Position numbers and translations under genes: made by a program. Shown piece by piece: positions 34,700-43,380 of a DNA stretch of 64,000 nucleotides. The stretch covers positions 1 to 64,000 of the forward strand of contig NZ_JARBJP010000008.1 of the NCBI RefSeq assembly GCF_029309905.1, written 5' to 3'. The number at the start of each line of letters is the position of its first letter. Positions within the stretch are counted from its first letter, which is position 1. Under the pieces are notes generated by a model. That model ran no database searches, was not told the DNA's origin, and was given only the letters and a program-made list of their open reading frames with translations. This stretch comes from Brytella acorum (GTDB lineage Bacteria > Pseudomonadota > Alphaproteobacteria > Acetobacterales > Acetobacteraceae).

Positions 34700-35983
34700 A
34701 TGGGTGAAGCCTTCTCCTCCGTTTCGGTCGGGACCGGATCTGTCATGTCGACGACGACATCGGGCGTCACGCGGCCTTCACGAGGATGGGCGCTCGCTCT
34801 CCTGCTGGCGGTCGGGACGACATGTTCCATGGATGCGATGATTCTTTCGGGTCTCCTCACACCCATCAAGACGGATTTACATCTTTCGGACACCGCCTTC
34901 GGGAGTGTCGCGTCGATATCGACCATTGCTGGCATCGTGGGCGCCCCGCTTTTTGCTGCGCTGGCCTCACGGTTCAGCCGGAAAAGCGTGCTGATCGGCT
35001 CCATTATCCTATGGAGCCTCACCTCCGCCGGCAGCGCGCTGGCTTCGGGGCTGGCGACGCTGGTGCTATGGCGCACGCTGACAAATTTCGGCATCGCAGC
35101 CTATCAGGGGATTGCGCCCGGCTGGCTGGCTGATCTTTACAATAAGCGTGAGCGCAATGTCGTTTTTTCCCTGTTCATGCTGCGCAACAAGCTGGGTTCC
35201 GCTCTGGCCTTTGGTGTCGGTGGCTGGATCGCGGCTCATGCGGACTGGCACTGGGCGTTTCTGCTGACCGGATTGCCGGGAGTGGTGCTGGCGGCCCTGC
35301 TCGTTTTCCTGCCGGAACCGAGTCCGGGGCATGCAGACGGACATCCGATGACAGCGGTCGCCCGCCCCGGCTGGCGGCGTCAGCTTTCGGTTCTGAGGAT
35401 TGGACCGTATGTGACGCATCTGGCCGCCCTGTGCCTCTTTTTTTCCGGCATGATGACGGCCCAGATGTGGCTGCCTGCTTTCCTGCACCGCGCGCACGGC
35501 CTGGATAATTTTCAGGCGACGGGTTTTGCCTTTCTCGCCCTGATGGTGACGTTGCCCGCGGGGCCGATCGGCGGCTGGTTGACAGGGCGTTTTCTCGCCG
35601 GACGCGTGTGGGGCATTTCCGCGACGCTCGCGGGGAGCGCACTCTTGGCATCCATCCTGTTTTTCGTAGCGTTCACGACGCCCAGCCTGACGCTGTGCAA
35701 GATCTTCTGCATGCTCGCCATTGCGACCTTCGGCGCAACGGCCGGTAGTCTCACGACATTGCTGATCGAGACTGTACCGGTGTCGCTACGCACCATTTCC
35801 GGGTCCTTTGGGGCGATGGTCGCCGGTGGCACTTCGGGCCTGATTGCGCCCTGGCTTCTGGGCCGGCTTTCCGATCATTTCGGACTCGCGAATGCCATTC
35901 TCGTAGGTCCCTTTTTTTACGCTCTTTCGGCGCTTTTCTGGATCGGATTGACCTTTCATGCATTCCGCAGCCGCGCTTCCTGA
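34700..35983 (+). CDS. Major facilitator superfamily transporter
   Basis: A 427-residue inner-membrane protein with about twelve predicted hydrophobic segments. The first repeat has SDTAFGSVASISTIAGIVGAPLF and the loop 2-3 motif ASRFSRKSVL, and a second gated segment is in GGWLTGRFLAGRVWG. It begins five bases after the DszB-like gene; an ATG at 34745 is an alternative start nearer to the first membrane segment. It resembles the spinster/ACS-like groups that move organic anions. In this operon it probably exports or imports the desulfurised aromatic or another intermediate. Confidence 0.83.
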   Translation: MGEAFSSVSVGTGSVMSTTTSGVTRPSRGWALALLLAVGTTCSMDAMILSGLLTPIKTDLHLSDTAFGSVASISTIAGIVGAPLFAALASRFSRKSVLIGSIILWSLTSAGSALASGLATLVLWRTLTNFGIAAYQGIAPGWLADLYNKRERNVVFSLFMLRNKLGSALAFGVGGWIAAHADWHWAFLLTGLPGVVLAALLVFLPEPSPGHADGHPMTAVARPGWRRQLSVLRIGPYVTHLAALCLFFSGMMTAQMWLPAFLHRAHGLDNFQATGFAFLALMVTLPAGPIGGWLTGRFLAGRVWGISATLAGSALLASILFFVAFTTPSLTLCKIFCMLAIATFGATAGSLTTLLIETVPVSLRTISGSFGAMVAGGTSGLIAPWLLGRLSDHFGLANAILVGPFFYALSALFWIGLTFHAFRSRAS

Positions 35984-36010
35984 TCATTTTTTCGCCAAGG
36001 CTCCAAGACC

Positions 36011-37282
36011 ATGACCTCCATCACGAACCCGACATCCGGCTTTCCCGCCCGCAACGATCTCGTCGCGGCCACGCGCCCCTTAAGCGCCGAACCCTATCCA
36101 AAAGACTGGGTCGAAAGAGCGCGTCAGCTTGCCGAGGTATTTCGGAACGGTGCGATCGAACGCGACCATGAAAGGGTGCGTCCGGTGGACCAGATCCGCC
36201 GTCTGCGCGAGAGCGGTCTGGTCAGTCTGCTCTATCCTCAAACGTTGGGCGGGGGCGGGGGGAATTTTCGCGACGCCGCCTACAGCGTGCTTGAAATCGC
36301 GAAGACGGATGGGTCCACGGCGGCTCTTCTCGGGTTTCATTTCTACAATTCCCTTGTGCCGCTCCTGACGGATTACACGAACCGCAACGCTGATTTCGTG
36401 CGACGTTCGACCGATGCCCGATGGCTCTGGGGGAACGTGACGCAATATGTGAACAAGGAGTTCGTGGCGCAGCATCATCCCGATGGCGGCTATACGATCA
36501 GTGGCACGAAAAAATGGAACACCGGCGCTCCGCTGGCGGAGATTACCACGGTCCTGGCCATTCATCCCGATCGTGACCGCTATATCTACGGTGTTATTCC
36601 CACGAACCGCGAGGGGCTGACGTTCCTTGATGACTGGAATCCGATTGGGTTGCGTGGCGCGGATTCCGGCACCATCACGTTTGAAAACGTGCGTATCTTT
36701 TCCGAGGAAGTCCTGCACTGGTCTCATGGACCCGGACAGACCGGCCCGCTGCCGCTCTGGGCGAGTTTCGGCGCCATTTTTTACTCGGCGGTTTTTATCG
36801 GACGTACGCTGGGTGCGCTCGAACGCGTGCGCGGCTACACGCTGGAAGGGCGGCGTCAGGGCACCTTCGGCGGCGCGTCCGTTTCAGCCGACGACCCGTT
36901 CATTCAGGCTGAATTCGCCGGATACTGGGTGCAGGTCCAGGCCGCTCGCGCTTATCTCGATACGACGCTCGACCGCGTGCAGGCCGCCTGGGACCGCCGC
37001 GCCGAACTGACAGAGGAGGAACGCGGAGAGATCGCACTGGACACTCTCGCCCTGCGTACATTCGCGTCCCGTGCGGCGCTGGAGATTACGCCCCGGATTT
37101 TTGAGCTGGCTGGAGGACGCGGCACGGCATGGGCGGCGGATTTCGATCAGTACTGGCGCGATGTCCGCACGCTGTCCTCTCACGATCCGGAAGTGCTGGC
37201 ACGTCGTGTTATCGGACAGCATGTCCTGCATGAAAAGCCGCTCGTGTTTCCAAGCCATTTCAAATCTCCAGCCTCCATCTGA
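36011..37282 (+). CDS. Acyl-CoA dehydrogenase-fold flavin monooxygenase (DszC/SfnC type)
   Basis: A 423-residue protein of the acyl-CoA dehydrogenase fold: an amino-terminal helical domain (about 20-140), a beta domain with GTKKWNTGAPLAEITTV near 165, and a carboxyl helical domain with RTFASRAALEITPRIFELAGGRGTAW near 350. The DszC/SfnC subgroup uses reduced flavin from a separate reductase to oxidise organic sulfur compounds such as sulfones or dibenzothiophene. The SGLVSLLYPQTLGGGGG amino-terminal segment fits this subgroup. Last gene of the operon; a strong terminator follows. No flavin reductase gene is nearby. A true acyl-CoA dehydrogenase is less likely given the neighbours. Confidence 0.75.
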   Translation: MTSITNPTSGFPARNDLVAATRPLSAEPYPKDWVERARQLAEVFRNGAIERDHERVRPVDQIRRLRESGLVSLLYPQTLGGGGGNFRDAAYSVLEIAKTDGSTAALLGFHFYNSLVPLLTDYTNRNADFVRRSTDARWLWGNVTQYVNKEFVAQHHPDGGYTISGTKKWNTGAPLAEITTVLAIHPDRDRYIYGVIPTNREGLTFLDDWNPIGLRGADSGTITFENVRIFSEEVLHWSHGPGQTGPLPLWASFGAIFYSAVFIGRTLGALERVRGYTLEGRRQGTFGGASVSADDPFIQAEFAGYWVQVQAARAYLDTTLDRVQAAWDRRAELTEEERGEIALDTLALRTFASRAALEITPRIFELAGGRGTAWAADFDQYWRDVRTLSSHDPEVLARRVIGQHVLHEKPLVFPSHFKSPASI

Positions 37283-37392
37283 CCGGTTCAGGCCTGTCGT
37301 GTGCCGCTCTGGTTTTGCTCCTGTCCGGAGGCTCCCGTTATGGGGGATGATGGCTGAAAGCTGATCCCTTCTCGCCAATGATGATTCAAGAC

Positions 37393-37421
37393 AGGCCTCC
37401 CAGGTTCCGGGAGGCCTTTTT
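37393..37421 (+). terminator. Intrinsic terminator of the organosulfur-type operon
   Basis: AGGCCTCCC (37393-37401), seven-base loop, GGGAGGCCT (37409-37417) makes a perfect 9-bp GC-rich stem, followed by a run of T to 37421. It lies 110 bases after the DszC-like gene and before the eryD promoter. Confidence 0.9.
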
Positions 37422-37484
37422 CGTAAACGGCGTCACAGCACTCTTATGTGAACTTGTATCACAAAATAACTCTCCGAGTGTTAG

Positions 37485-37548
37485 TTGACTCATAAAGTCT
37501 GTTGGTCGTAAGAGTTTTCATCGAGTGAAATGTTTCACGGTTTCGATG
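37485..37548 (+). promoter_or_regulatory. eryD promoter with nested palindromic operator
   Basis: TTGACT (37485-37490) and TAAGAG (37509-37514) form a possible promoter. Between it and the start codon lies a nested palindrome: CATCGA (37519-37524), GTGAAA (37525-37530), TG, TTTCAC (37533-37538), GGTT, TCGATG (37543-37548). Its place just ahead of eryD suggests a self-regulatory site for the SorC-family repressor that would govern the whole ery operon. Confidence 0.6.
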
Positions 37549-37552
37549 AGCG

Positions 37553-38587
37553 ATGAACATGAACCGGTCTGGCACACAGCGTTCCACGGATGACAGTCTC
37601 GCCATCAGGGCGGCATGGCTGCACTTTATCGGCGGCCTGACCCAGACCGATGTCGCAACCCGTCTCGGCGTGTCGAACGTCAAGGCGCACAGGCTGATCG
37701 CTCGTGCCCAGCGGATCGGCGCGGTCAGGGTGTCGGTCGTCGGAGAGGTCGCGGAATGCGCGGCACTCGAAGCTGAAATCGCTGACCGTTTCGGGCTCGG
37801 ATATTGCGAGGTCGTGCCTGATCTCGAAGAGGGTGACATGTCCTTCCGCGCACTCGGGATCGCGGGCGCGCGGTTTCTGGAGCGTGAAATCGAGAGCCGC
37901 CGTCACGAGGTCATCGGTATCGGCCATGGACGCACGCTTTCGGCCCTCGTGTCGGAACTGTTCTGCGAAAACGCGCGTGACGTCTCCTTCGTCTCGATGC
38001 TGGGCGGCCTGACGCGCAATTTCGCCGCCAATCCGTTCGACGTGATGCACAGGCTCGCCGAAAAGACCGGTGCGCCGTCCTATGCGATGCCTGTGCCCTT
38101 CTTTGCCAACACCGCCGCGGACCGTCCTGTTCTTCTGGCGCAGCGCGGCGTGCGCGAAGTGCTCGCGCTTGCGGAGCGGGCCAATCTCATTCTCGCGGGG
38201 CTGGGAGGCGTGACGCCCAGGGCCAATCTCGTCGCCGCCCAGGTTGTGGACGCGGATGAAATCATGGCGGTCGCCGATGAGGGCGCGGTGGGCGAGATGC
38301 TGGGGCATTTCTTCGACCGCGAAGGCCGCGTCGTCCGCACGCGGCTCAATGATCGCGCTCTTTCGCCGTCTCTGGAGAACCTGAAGGGGCGGCGCATCGT
38401 CGCCGTCGCGGGCGGCGAGCAGAAAGTCGAGCCGATCGCCGCCATTCTCGCCAGCGGCGCGCTGGGCGGGCTGATCACGGTCGAGAGCACGGCGCGGCGC
38501 GTCCTGGCCCTGTTGGCGGACAATGAGCCGGTGTCGGTCCCGCCGGCTCTCCGTGCCGCGCATCAGATGGCTGGAGCCGTGTCATGA
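37553..38587 (+). CDS. eryD: SorC-family repressor of erythritol catabolism
   Basis: A 344-residue protein. The amino-terminal helix-turn-helix is HFIGGLTQTDVATRLGVSNVKAHRLIARAQ (about 22-52). The sugar-binding domain has IGIGHGRTLSALVSEL, SMLGGLTRNFAANPFDVMHRLA and NLILAGLGGV, all typical of SorC/EryD. In Brucella EryD represses the ery operon and is released by erythritol. It is the first gene here and overlaps eryA by four bases. A nested palindrome lies just before its start. A second ATG two codons on is possible. Confidence 0.87.
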   Translation: MNMNRSGTQRSTDDSLAIRAAWLHFIGGLTQTDVATRLGVSNVKAHRLIARAQRIGAVRVSVVGEVAECAALEAEIADRFGLGYCEVVPDLEEGDMSFRALGIAGARFLEREIESRRHEVIGIGHGRTLSALVSELFCENARDVSFVSMLGGLTRNFAANPFDVMHRLAEKTGAPSYAMPVPFFANTAADRPVLLAQRGVREVLALAERANLILAGLGGVTPRANLVAAQVVDADEIMAVADEGAVGEMLGHFFDREGRVVRTRLNDRALSPSLENLKGRRIVAVAGGEQKVEPIAAILASGALGGLITVESTARRVLALLADNEPVSVPPALRAAHQMAGAVS

Positions 38588-40176
38588 CGAACCGACAGGA
38601 CGCCCTCATCATCGGGATCGATTCCGGAACATCCGTCGTCAAGGCCGTGGCCTTCAGCCTCGACGGCGAGCAGATCGCCGTGGCGTCCCGCCCCAATCGC
38701 TACACGCTCGCCCATGACGGCGTGGCGACACAGGACATGAACCAGACCTGGGCCGACTGCGTCGCGGTGCTGCGTCGGCTCGCCGAGATGATTCCGGATC
38801 TTGCCGGGCGCACGGCGGCGATCGCGGTGACGGGGCAGGGCGACGGAACGTGGCTCGTCGGGCGCGACAATCAGCCGGTGGGCGAGGCGTGGCTCTGGCT
38901 CGACGCCCGCGCGTCCGGGACCGTGCGCGATTTGCGCTCCGGTCCGGCTGAGCGCGCGCGCTATGTCACGACCGGAACCGGGCTTTCGACCTGTCAGCAG
39001 GGCGCCCAGCTCGCCCATATGCAACGCGTCGGCCCCGAGAGGCTGGCGAGCGCCGAGACGGCCCTGCACTGCAAGGACTGGCTGTTCCTCAATCTGACGG
39101 CCGTGCGCGCTACGGACCCGTCCGAAGCGAGTCTGACATTCGGCGATTTCCGCACGCGCCTTTACGATGACAACGTCATCGAGGCGCTGGGGCTGCGCGG
39201 ATCGCGGCGTCTCCTGCCGCCGATCGTCGATGGCGCGTGCGAGACGTTTCCGCTTTCTTCCGATGCCGCCGCCGCGACCGGATTGCGCGCGGGCACTCCG
39301 GTTTCTCTGGGTTTCATGGATATCGTGTCCACGGGGCTGGGGGCTGGCGTCTATACGCGCGGCGAACCGGCGGCCTGCACCGTGACGGGATCGACCGGCA
39401 TTCATATGAAGGCCGTGCGGGCGGAAAATTTCGTGCTGAATGACGCCAATACCGGCTACGCCATCGTGCTGCCGGTGCCGGGGCTGGTCGCGCAGATCCA
39501 GTCGAACATGGCGGCGACGCTGAATATCGACTGGGTTCTCGGACTTGCCGCCGAGATCGCCATCGCCGTCGGCGCGCCGCATCAGGCCGCGGATTTCGTG
39601 CCACGCATCGAAGGCTGGCTGGCGTCCAGTCAGCCAGCGCGGCTGCTCTATCATCCTTATATTTCCGAGGCGGGCGAGCGCGGCCCGTTCATCAACGCCG
39701 CCGCGCGCGCCTCCTTCATCGGACTGAGCCACGGCCATCATTTCGCGGATCTGGTGCGCGCCGTCGTCGAGGGACTCGGCATGGCGGCGCGCGACTGTTA
39801 CGGCGCGATGGGCGCGATTCCGACGGATATCCGCCTGTCTGGCGGTGCGACGCGCTCGCCGGGTCTGCGTGGCATTCTCTCCGCCGTGGTCGGCGCGCCC
39901 GTGCGCCTTTCGGGACGTGACGAGGCCGGGGCGGCGGGTGCGGCGATGATGGCGGCGGTCGCGATCGGAGCTTTCGCGTCGATGGATGACTGCCTCGACG
40001 TCTGGGTCAAGCCGCGGCTGGGCGTGCTGGAGCGGCCCGATCCCGCGCTATGCGCGCTTTATGGCGCGCATTTCGAGACATATCGCCACGCGCGCGAGGG
40101 GCTGGAGCCGGTCTGGAACGCCCTCACCGTACCGCCCTCTCCGCCGGCGTGGAACAATGAAAGGCTGCGGGCATGA
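38584..40176 (+). CDS. eryA: Erythritol kinase, FGGY family
   Basis: A 530-residue kinase. The amino end LIIGIDSGTSVVKAVAFSLDGEQIAVAS, then QDMNQTWADC and GDGTWLVG, closely resembles EryA of Brucella and rhizobia. The carboxyl ATP-binding domain has VTGSTGIHM, LYHPYISEAGERGPF and RLSGGATRSPGLRGIL. It makes L-erythritol 4-phosphate from erythritol and ATP. Its ATG overlaps the eryD stop and its stop overlaps the eryB start, a tightly coupled operon. GC and codon bias here are stronger than in the neighbouring organosulfur block. Another C4/C5 polyol is possible but less likely. Confidence 0.88.
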   Translation: MTNRQDALIIGIDSGTSVVKAVAFSLDGEQIAVASRPNRYTLAHDGVATQDMNQTWADCVAVLRRLAEMIPDLAGRTAAIAVTGQGDGTWLVGRDNQPVGEAWLWLDARASGTVRDLRSGPAERARYVTTGTGLSTCQQGAQLAHMQRVGPERLASAETALHCKDWLFLNLTAVRATDPSEASLTFGDFRTRLYDDNVIEALGLRGSRRLLPPIVDGACETFPLSSDAAAATGLRAGTPVSLGFMDIVSTGLGAGVYTRGEPAACTVTGSTGIHMKAVRAENFVLNDANTGYAIVLPVPGLVAQIQSNMAATLNIDWVLGLAAEIAIAVGAPHQAADFVPRIEGWLASSQPARLLYHPYISEAGERGPFINAAARASFIGLSHGHHFADLVRAVVEGLGMAARDCYGAMGAIPTDIRLSGGATRSPGLRGILSAVVGAPVRLSGRDEAGAAGAAMMAAVAIGAFASMDDCLDVWVKPRLGVLERPDPALCALYGAHFETYRHAREGLEPVWNALTVPPSPPAWNNERLRA

Positions 40177-41678
40177 CCGATATGCTGGATCTTCTCGTGA
40201 TTGGCGGCGGTATTAACGGCGCGGGTATCGCGCGCGACGCCGCCGGGCGCGGTCTCTCGGTCATGATGGTCGAGAAGGACGATCTCGCGCAGGGTACGTC
40301 TTCGCGCTCCGGCAAACTCGTGCATGGCGGCCTGCGCTATCTCGAATATTACGAGTTCCGGCTCGTGCGCGAGGCGCTGATCGAGCGCGAAGTGCTGCTT
40401 GCCAGCGCGCCGCACATCATCTGGCCCATGCGCTTCGTCCTGCCGCACAGCCCGCAGGATCGTCCGGCGTGGCTCGTGCGTCTGGGGCTGTTCCTCTACG
40501 ACCATCTCGGCGGCCGCAAGCGTCTTCCCGGCACACGGACCCTCGACCTGCGTCGCGATCCCGAAGGCCAGCCGATCGAGAGCCGTTATACGCGCGGTTT
40601 TGAATATTCGGATTGCTGGGTCGATGACGCGCGGCTCGTGGCGCTCAATGCGCTCGATGCGCAGGAGCACGGCGCGACGATCCTGACGCGCACGGCCTTC
40701 GTCAGCGCCCGGCGCGAAAAAGGGATCTGGCTGGCCGAGATCATGGATGTGCGCAGCGGCGTGCGCCAGACGGTTCGCGCTCGCGCCCTCGTCAACGCGG
40801 CGGGACCGTGGGTGAAGGATGTGATCGGCGATGTCGCGGGGGCGCATTCGACGCGCAACGTGCGTCTGGTCAAGGGCAGTCACATCATCACGCCGAAATT
40901 CTGGGACGGCGCGAACGCCTATCTGGTTCAGAACCACGACAAGCGGGTGATTTTCATCAATCCTTATGAGGGCGATCGCGCGCTCATCGGGACGACCGAC
41001 ATTCCCTATGACGGCAAGCCGGAAGATGTCGCAATCGGAGAGGACGAGATCCAGTACCTGCTCGATGCGGTCAATCGTTACTTCAAGCAGAAACTGCGCC
41101 GTTCGGACGTGCGGCACAGTTTCTCGGGAGTCCGTCCGCTTTATGACGACGGCAAAGGCAATCCGTCCGCCGTCACGCGGGATTACGTGTTCGATCTCGA
41201 CGAGACGGGCAATGCGCCGCTTCTGAACGTGTTCGGCGGAAAGATCACGACATTCCGCAAGCTCGCCGAACATGCCCTGCAGAAACTCGCGCCGTTTTTT
41301 CCCCTGATGGGACGCGACTGGACGGCCGAGGCCCACCTGCCGGGCGGCGATATCCGTGATGGCGACGTGACACTCTTCCTCGAAAGGCTGGCCGAGGAAT
41401 ATCCGTGGCTGCCGCGCGATCTGGCGCGTTACTACGCGCGCACCTATGGCACGCGCGTGCGTGTCCTGCTCGGAGAGACGCGCGATCTTTCGCAGCTCGG
41501 CGTGCATTTCGGCGGCCATTTCCATGAAGCCGAGGCGCTCTATCTGATGCGCCACGAATGGGCCGAAACGGCGGAGGACATTCTCGTGCGCCGCACCAAG
41601 CACGGGCTGCATCTGACGGCGCATGAAGCCGACGCGTTCGCGCGCTGGTTCGACCTCCGACAGCAGCGCGCGGCGTGA
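40173..41678 (+). CDS. eryB: L-erythritol 4-phosphate dehydrogenase, GlpD-like flavoprotein
   Basis: A 501-residue FAD-dependent dehydrogenase. DLLVIGGGINGAGIARDAAGRGL at 6-28 is the FAD Rossmann motif, SGKLVHGGLRYLEYYEFRLVREAL is the GlpD signature, and GTTDIPYDG and GVRPLYDD follow as in glycerol-3-phosphate dehydrogenases. In the ery pathway EryB oxidises L-erythritol 4-phosphate to the 3-tetrulose phosphate and passes electrons to the quinone pool at the inner membrane. Its position directly after eryA with a four-base overlap supports this over glycerol-3-phosphate. The stop is 13 bases before eryC. Confidence 0.87.
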   Translation: MTDMLDLLVIGGGINGAGIARDAAGRGLSVMMVEKDDLAQGTSSRSGKLVHGGLRYLEYYEFRLVREALIEREVLLASAPHIIWPMRFVLPHSPQDRPAWLVRLGLFLYDHLGGRKRLPGTRTLDLRRDPEGQPIESRYTRGFEYSDCWVDDARLVALNALDAQEHGATILTRTAFVSARREKGIWLAEIMDVRSGVRQTVRARALVNAAGPWVKDVIGDVAGAHSTRNVRLVKGSHIITPKFWDGANAYLVQNHDKRVIFINPYEGDRALIGTTDIPYDGKPEDVAIGEDEIQYLLDAVNRYFKQKLRRSDVRHSFSGVRPLYDDGKGNPSAVTRDYVFDLDETGNAPLLNVFGGKITTFRKLAEHALQKLAPFFPLMGRDWTAEAHLPGGDIRDGDVTLFLERLAEEYPWLPRDLARYYARTYGTRVRVLLGETRDLSQLGVHFGGHFHEAEALYLMRHEWAETAEDILVRRTKHGLHLTAHEADAFARWFDLRQQRAA

Positions 41679-41691
41679 GGAACAGGCGATC

Positions 41692-42627
41692 ATGGCCTTT
41701 ACGCTTTCCCTGAACACCAATCCGCTGGTCAACCGGTTCGCGGAACCGGACGACCTGATGACGACCGTGGCGCGCGACCTGAAGATCCGGGATCTTCAGT
41801 TGACCCATGAATTCATCAATCCCTCCTGGGATGCCGCGACCATCCGCCGCCTGACCCGTGATATGCGCCGCGCCATGGACCGGACCGGCGTGCGCGTGAC
41901 CTCGGGCATGACCGGCCCCTATGGGCGGCTCAATCATTTCGGCCATCCCGATGCCGCCGTGCGCGCCTATTACGTGACGTGGTTCAAGACCTATGCCGAG
42001 ATCATCGCCGATCTGGGCGGCACGTCGGTCGGCACGCAGTTCGCGATCTTCACCTATCGCGATTTCGACGATCCGGCCCGGCGTGAAGCGCAGATCCGGA
42101 CCGCGATAGAGTGCTGGCGCGACGTGGCGGAACATGCGGCCTCGGCGGGGCTGTCCTTTATGTTCTGGGAACCGATGTCGGTCGGGCGAGAATTTGGCGA
42201 GACGATCCGCTCGGCGCTTGAACTCCAGGCGCGGCTGGATGATTCCGGTTTCGAGATTCCGCTGAAAATGATGGCGGATATCGATCACGGGGACGTTCTG
42301 AGCGCCAATCCGGACGATTACGACCCTTACGCCTGGGCGCGCGCCGTTCCCCGTCACTCGCCCATCATCCACATCAAACAGTCGCTGATGGACAAGGGCG
42401 GCCACCGCCCTTTCACGGCGGCGTTCAACGCGCGCGGCCTGGTTCAGCCGGGACCGCTGCTGGCCGCGCTGGAAGAAGGCGGCGCGCGGGATAACGAGAT
42501 CTGTCTCGAACTGTCGTTCAAGGAACGCGAACCCAGCGATCGCGATGTCGTCCCGCAAATCGCGGAGTCCATCGCGTTCTGGGCCCCGCATATCGGGAGC
42601 GGTCGCGAGTTTCTGCACACGGATTGA
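41692..42627 (+). CDS. eryC: Tetrulose 4-phosphate racemase, xylose-isomerase-like TIM barrel
   Basis: A 311-residue protein starting at ATG 41692, with AGGAACAGG just upstream. Longer in-frame starts overlap eryB. LQLTHEFINPSWDAATI, SGMTGPYGRLNHFGHPD, FMFWEPMSVGREFGET, KMMADIDHGDVLS and LELSFKEREPSD match the EryC family and its metal-binding positions. In Brucella EryC interconverts L- and D-3-tetrulose 4-phosphate, feeding EryH and EryI. Those two isomerase genes are not in this operon but in the cluster at 17358-24834. Confidence 0.87.
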   Translation: MAFTLSLNTNPLVNRFAEPDDLMTTVARDLKIRDLQLTHEFINPSWDAATIRRLTRDMRRAMDRTGVRVTSGMTGPYGRLNHFGHPDAAVRAYYVTWFKTYAEIIADLGGTSVGTQFAIFTYRDFDDPARREAQIRTAIECWRDVAEHAASAGLSFMFWEPMSVGREFGETIRSALELQARLDDSGFEIPLKMMADIDHGDVLSANPDDYDPYAWARAVPRHSPIIHIKQSLMDKGGHRPFTAAFNARGLVQPGPLLAALEEGGARDNEICLELSFKEREPSDRDVVPQIAESIAFWAPHIGSGREFLHTD

Positions 42628-42714
42628 AAATCAGGACGTCATTTCAGGAATTTTCTCCCGCCTGTGCGGGAAATTCGGAGCGGCGAAGCTCCTTGGTGTC
42701 GAAGGATCAAACAG

Positions 42715-43380
42715 ATGAATGCGACCGACATGATGCACGGATCGACGAACCGGGGCTTTTCGAAAGGAAAGCGTCGGGGCCTGATTTACGGTCTCCTGGG
42801 TGCGGTTCTGGTCTGCGCCATGGCGGTCGATACGCATGTGGTGCGTCTTGGCAAACAGAGCGCGGCCGAGGATCAGGAATTTTCGGCGGCTACCTATGGC
42901 CCGAAGGAATTTCCGAAAATGCAGGCCGCGATCGCGGCGCGCGCCGTGGAAGCGACGATCCTGGCGACGGCGCTGAAAGCGGATGCGGATGCCGCAGCGA
43001 GGAAATATGGCGTCCAGGGCAGCGTCGGGCCGGAGATTTCCGTCAAATTCACGGGCACGGTCGGCGACGGCAAGCGTGGGATCTACACCGTCAACGTGCC
43101 CGGCATGCCCGAGGACATTCATATCCGCATGCAGACCGGCCCCGCGATCAACGGCACGGATCTGCGCGACGCGACGGGTGACATCGTCTTCGGACAGTTC
43201 AGGAACCAGATCGATTTCCAGAATGCGGGCGCGGCGCTGAACACCGAAATGAAAAAACACGTGCTCGCGCCGATCGACACCGCGAATCTCACCGGGAAAA
43301 CCGTCATCGTTACGGGTGTGTTCCAGTTGATCAATCCCGCGAACTGGCTCGTGACTCCTTCGGAGATGAAACTGCCATGA
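42715..43380 (+). CDS. DUF2291 family membrane-anchored periplasmic protein
   Basis: A 221-residue protein with a short basic start and one hydrophobic anchor (RGLIYGLLGAVLVCAMAV, about 21-38), then a periplasmic domain with AATYGPKEFPKMQAAI and the closing LINPANWLVTPSEMKLP. This is the DUF2291 pattern, often encoded beside ribose-type sugar importers. Its role is unknown; an accessory part of the importer is a fair guess. ATG 42715 was chosen from the hydrophobic profile; several ATG codons are close. Its stop overlaps the ATPase start (ATGA). The cysteine in the anchor is not in a good lipobox. Confidence 0.72.
   Translation: MNATDMMHGSTNRGFSKGKRRGLIYGLLGAVLVCAMAVDTHVVRLGKQSAAEDQEFSAATYGPKEFPKMQAAIAARAVEATILATALKADADAAARKYGVQGSVGPEISVKFTGTVGDGKRGIYTVNVPGMPEDIHIRMQTGPAINGTDLRDATGDIVFGQFRNQIDFQNAGAALNTEMKKHVLAPIDTANLTGKTVIVTGVFQLINPANWLVTPSEMKLP

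Noticed and set aside
40059-41732. 557-residue open frame on the minus strand
   Set aside because: Antisense to eryB and the ends of its neighbours. Its composition follows the complementary codons, and eryB has clear FAD and GlpD motifs.
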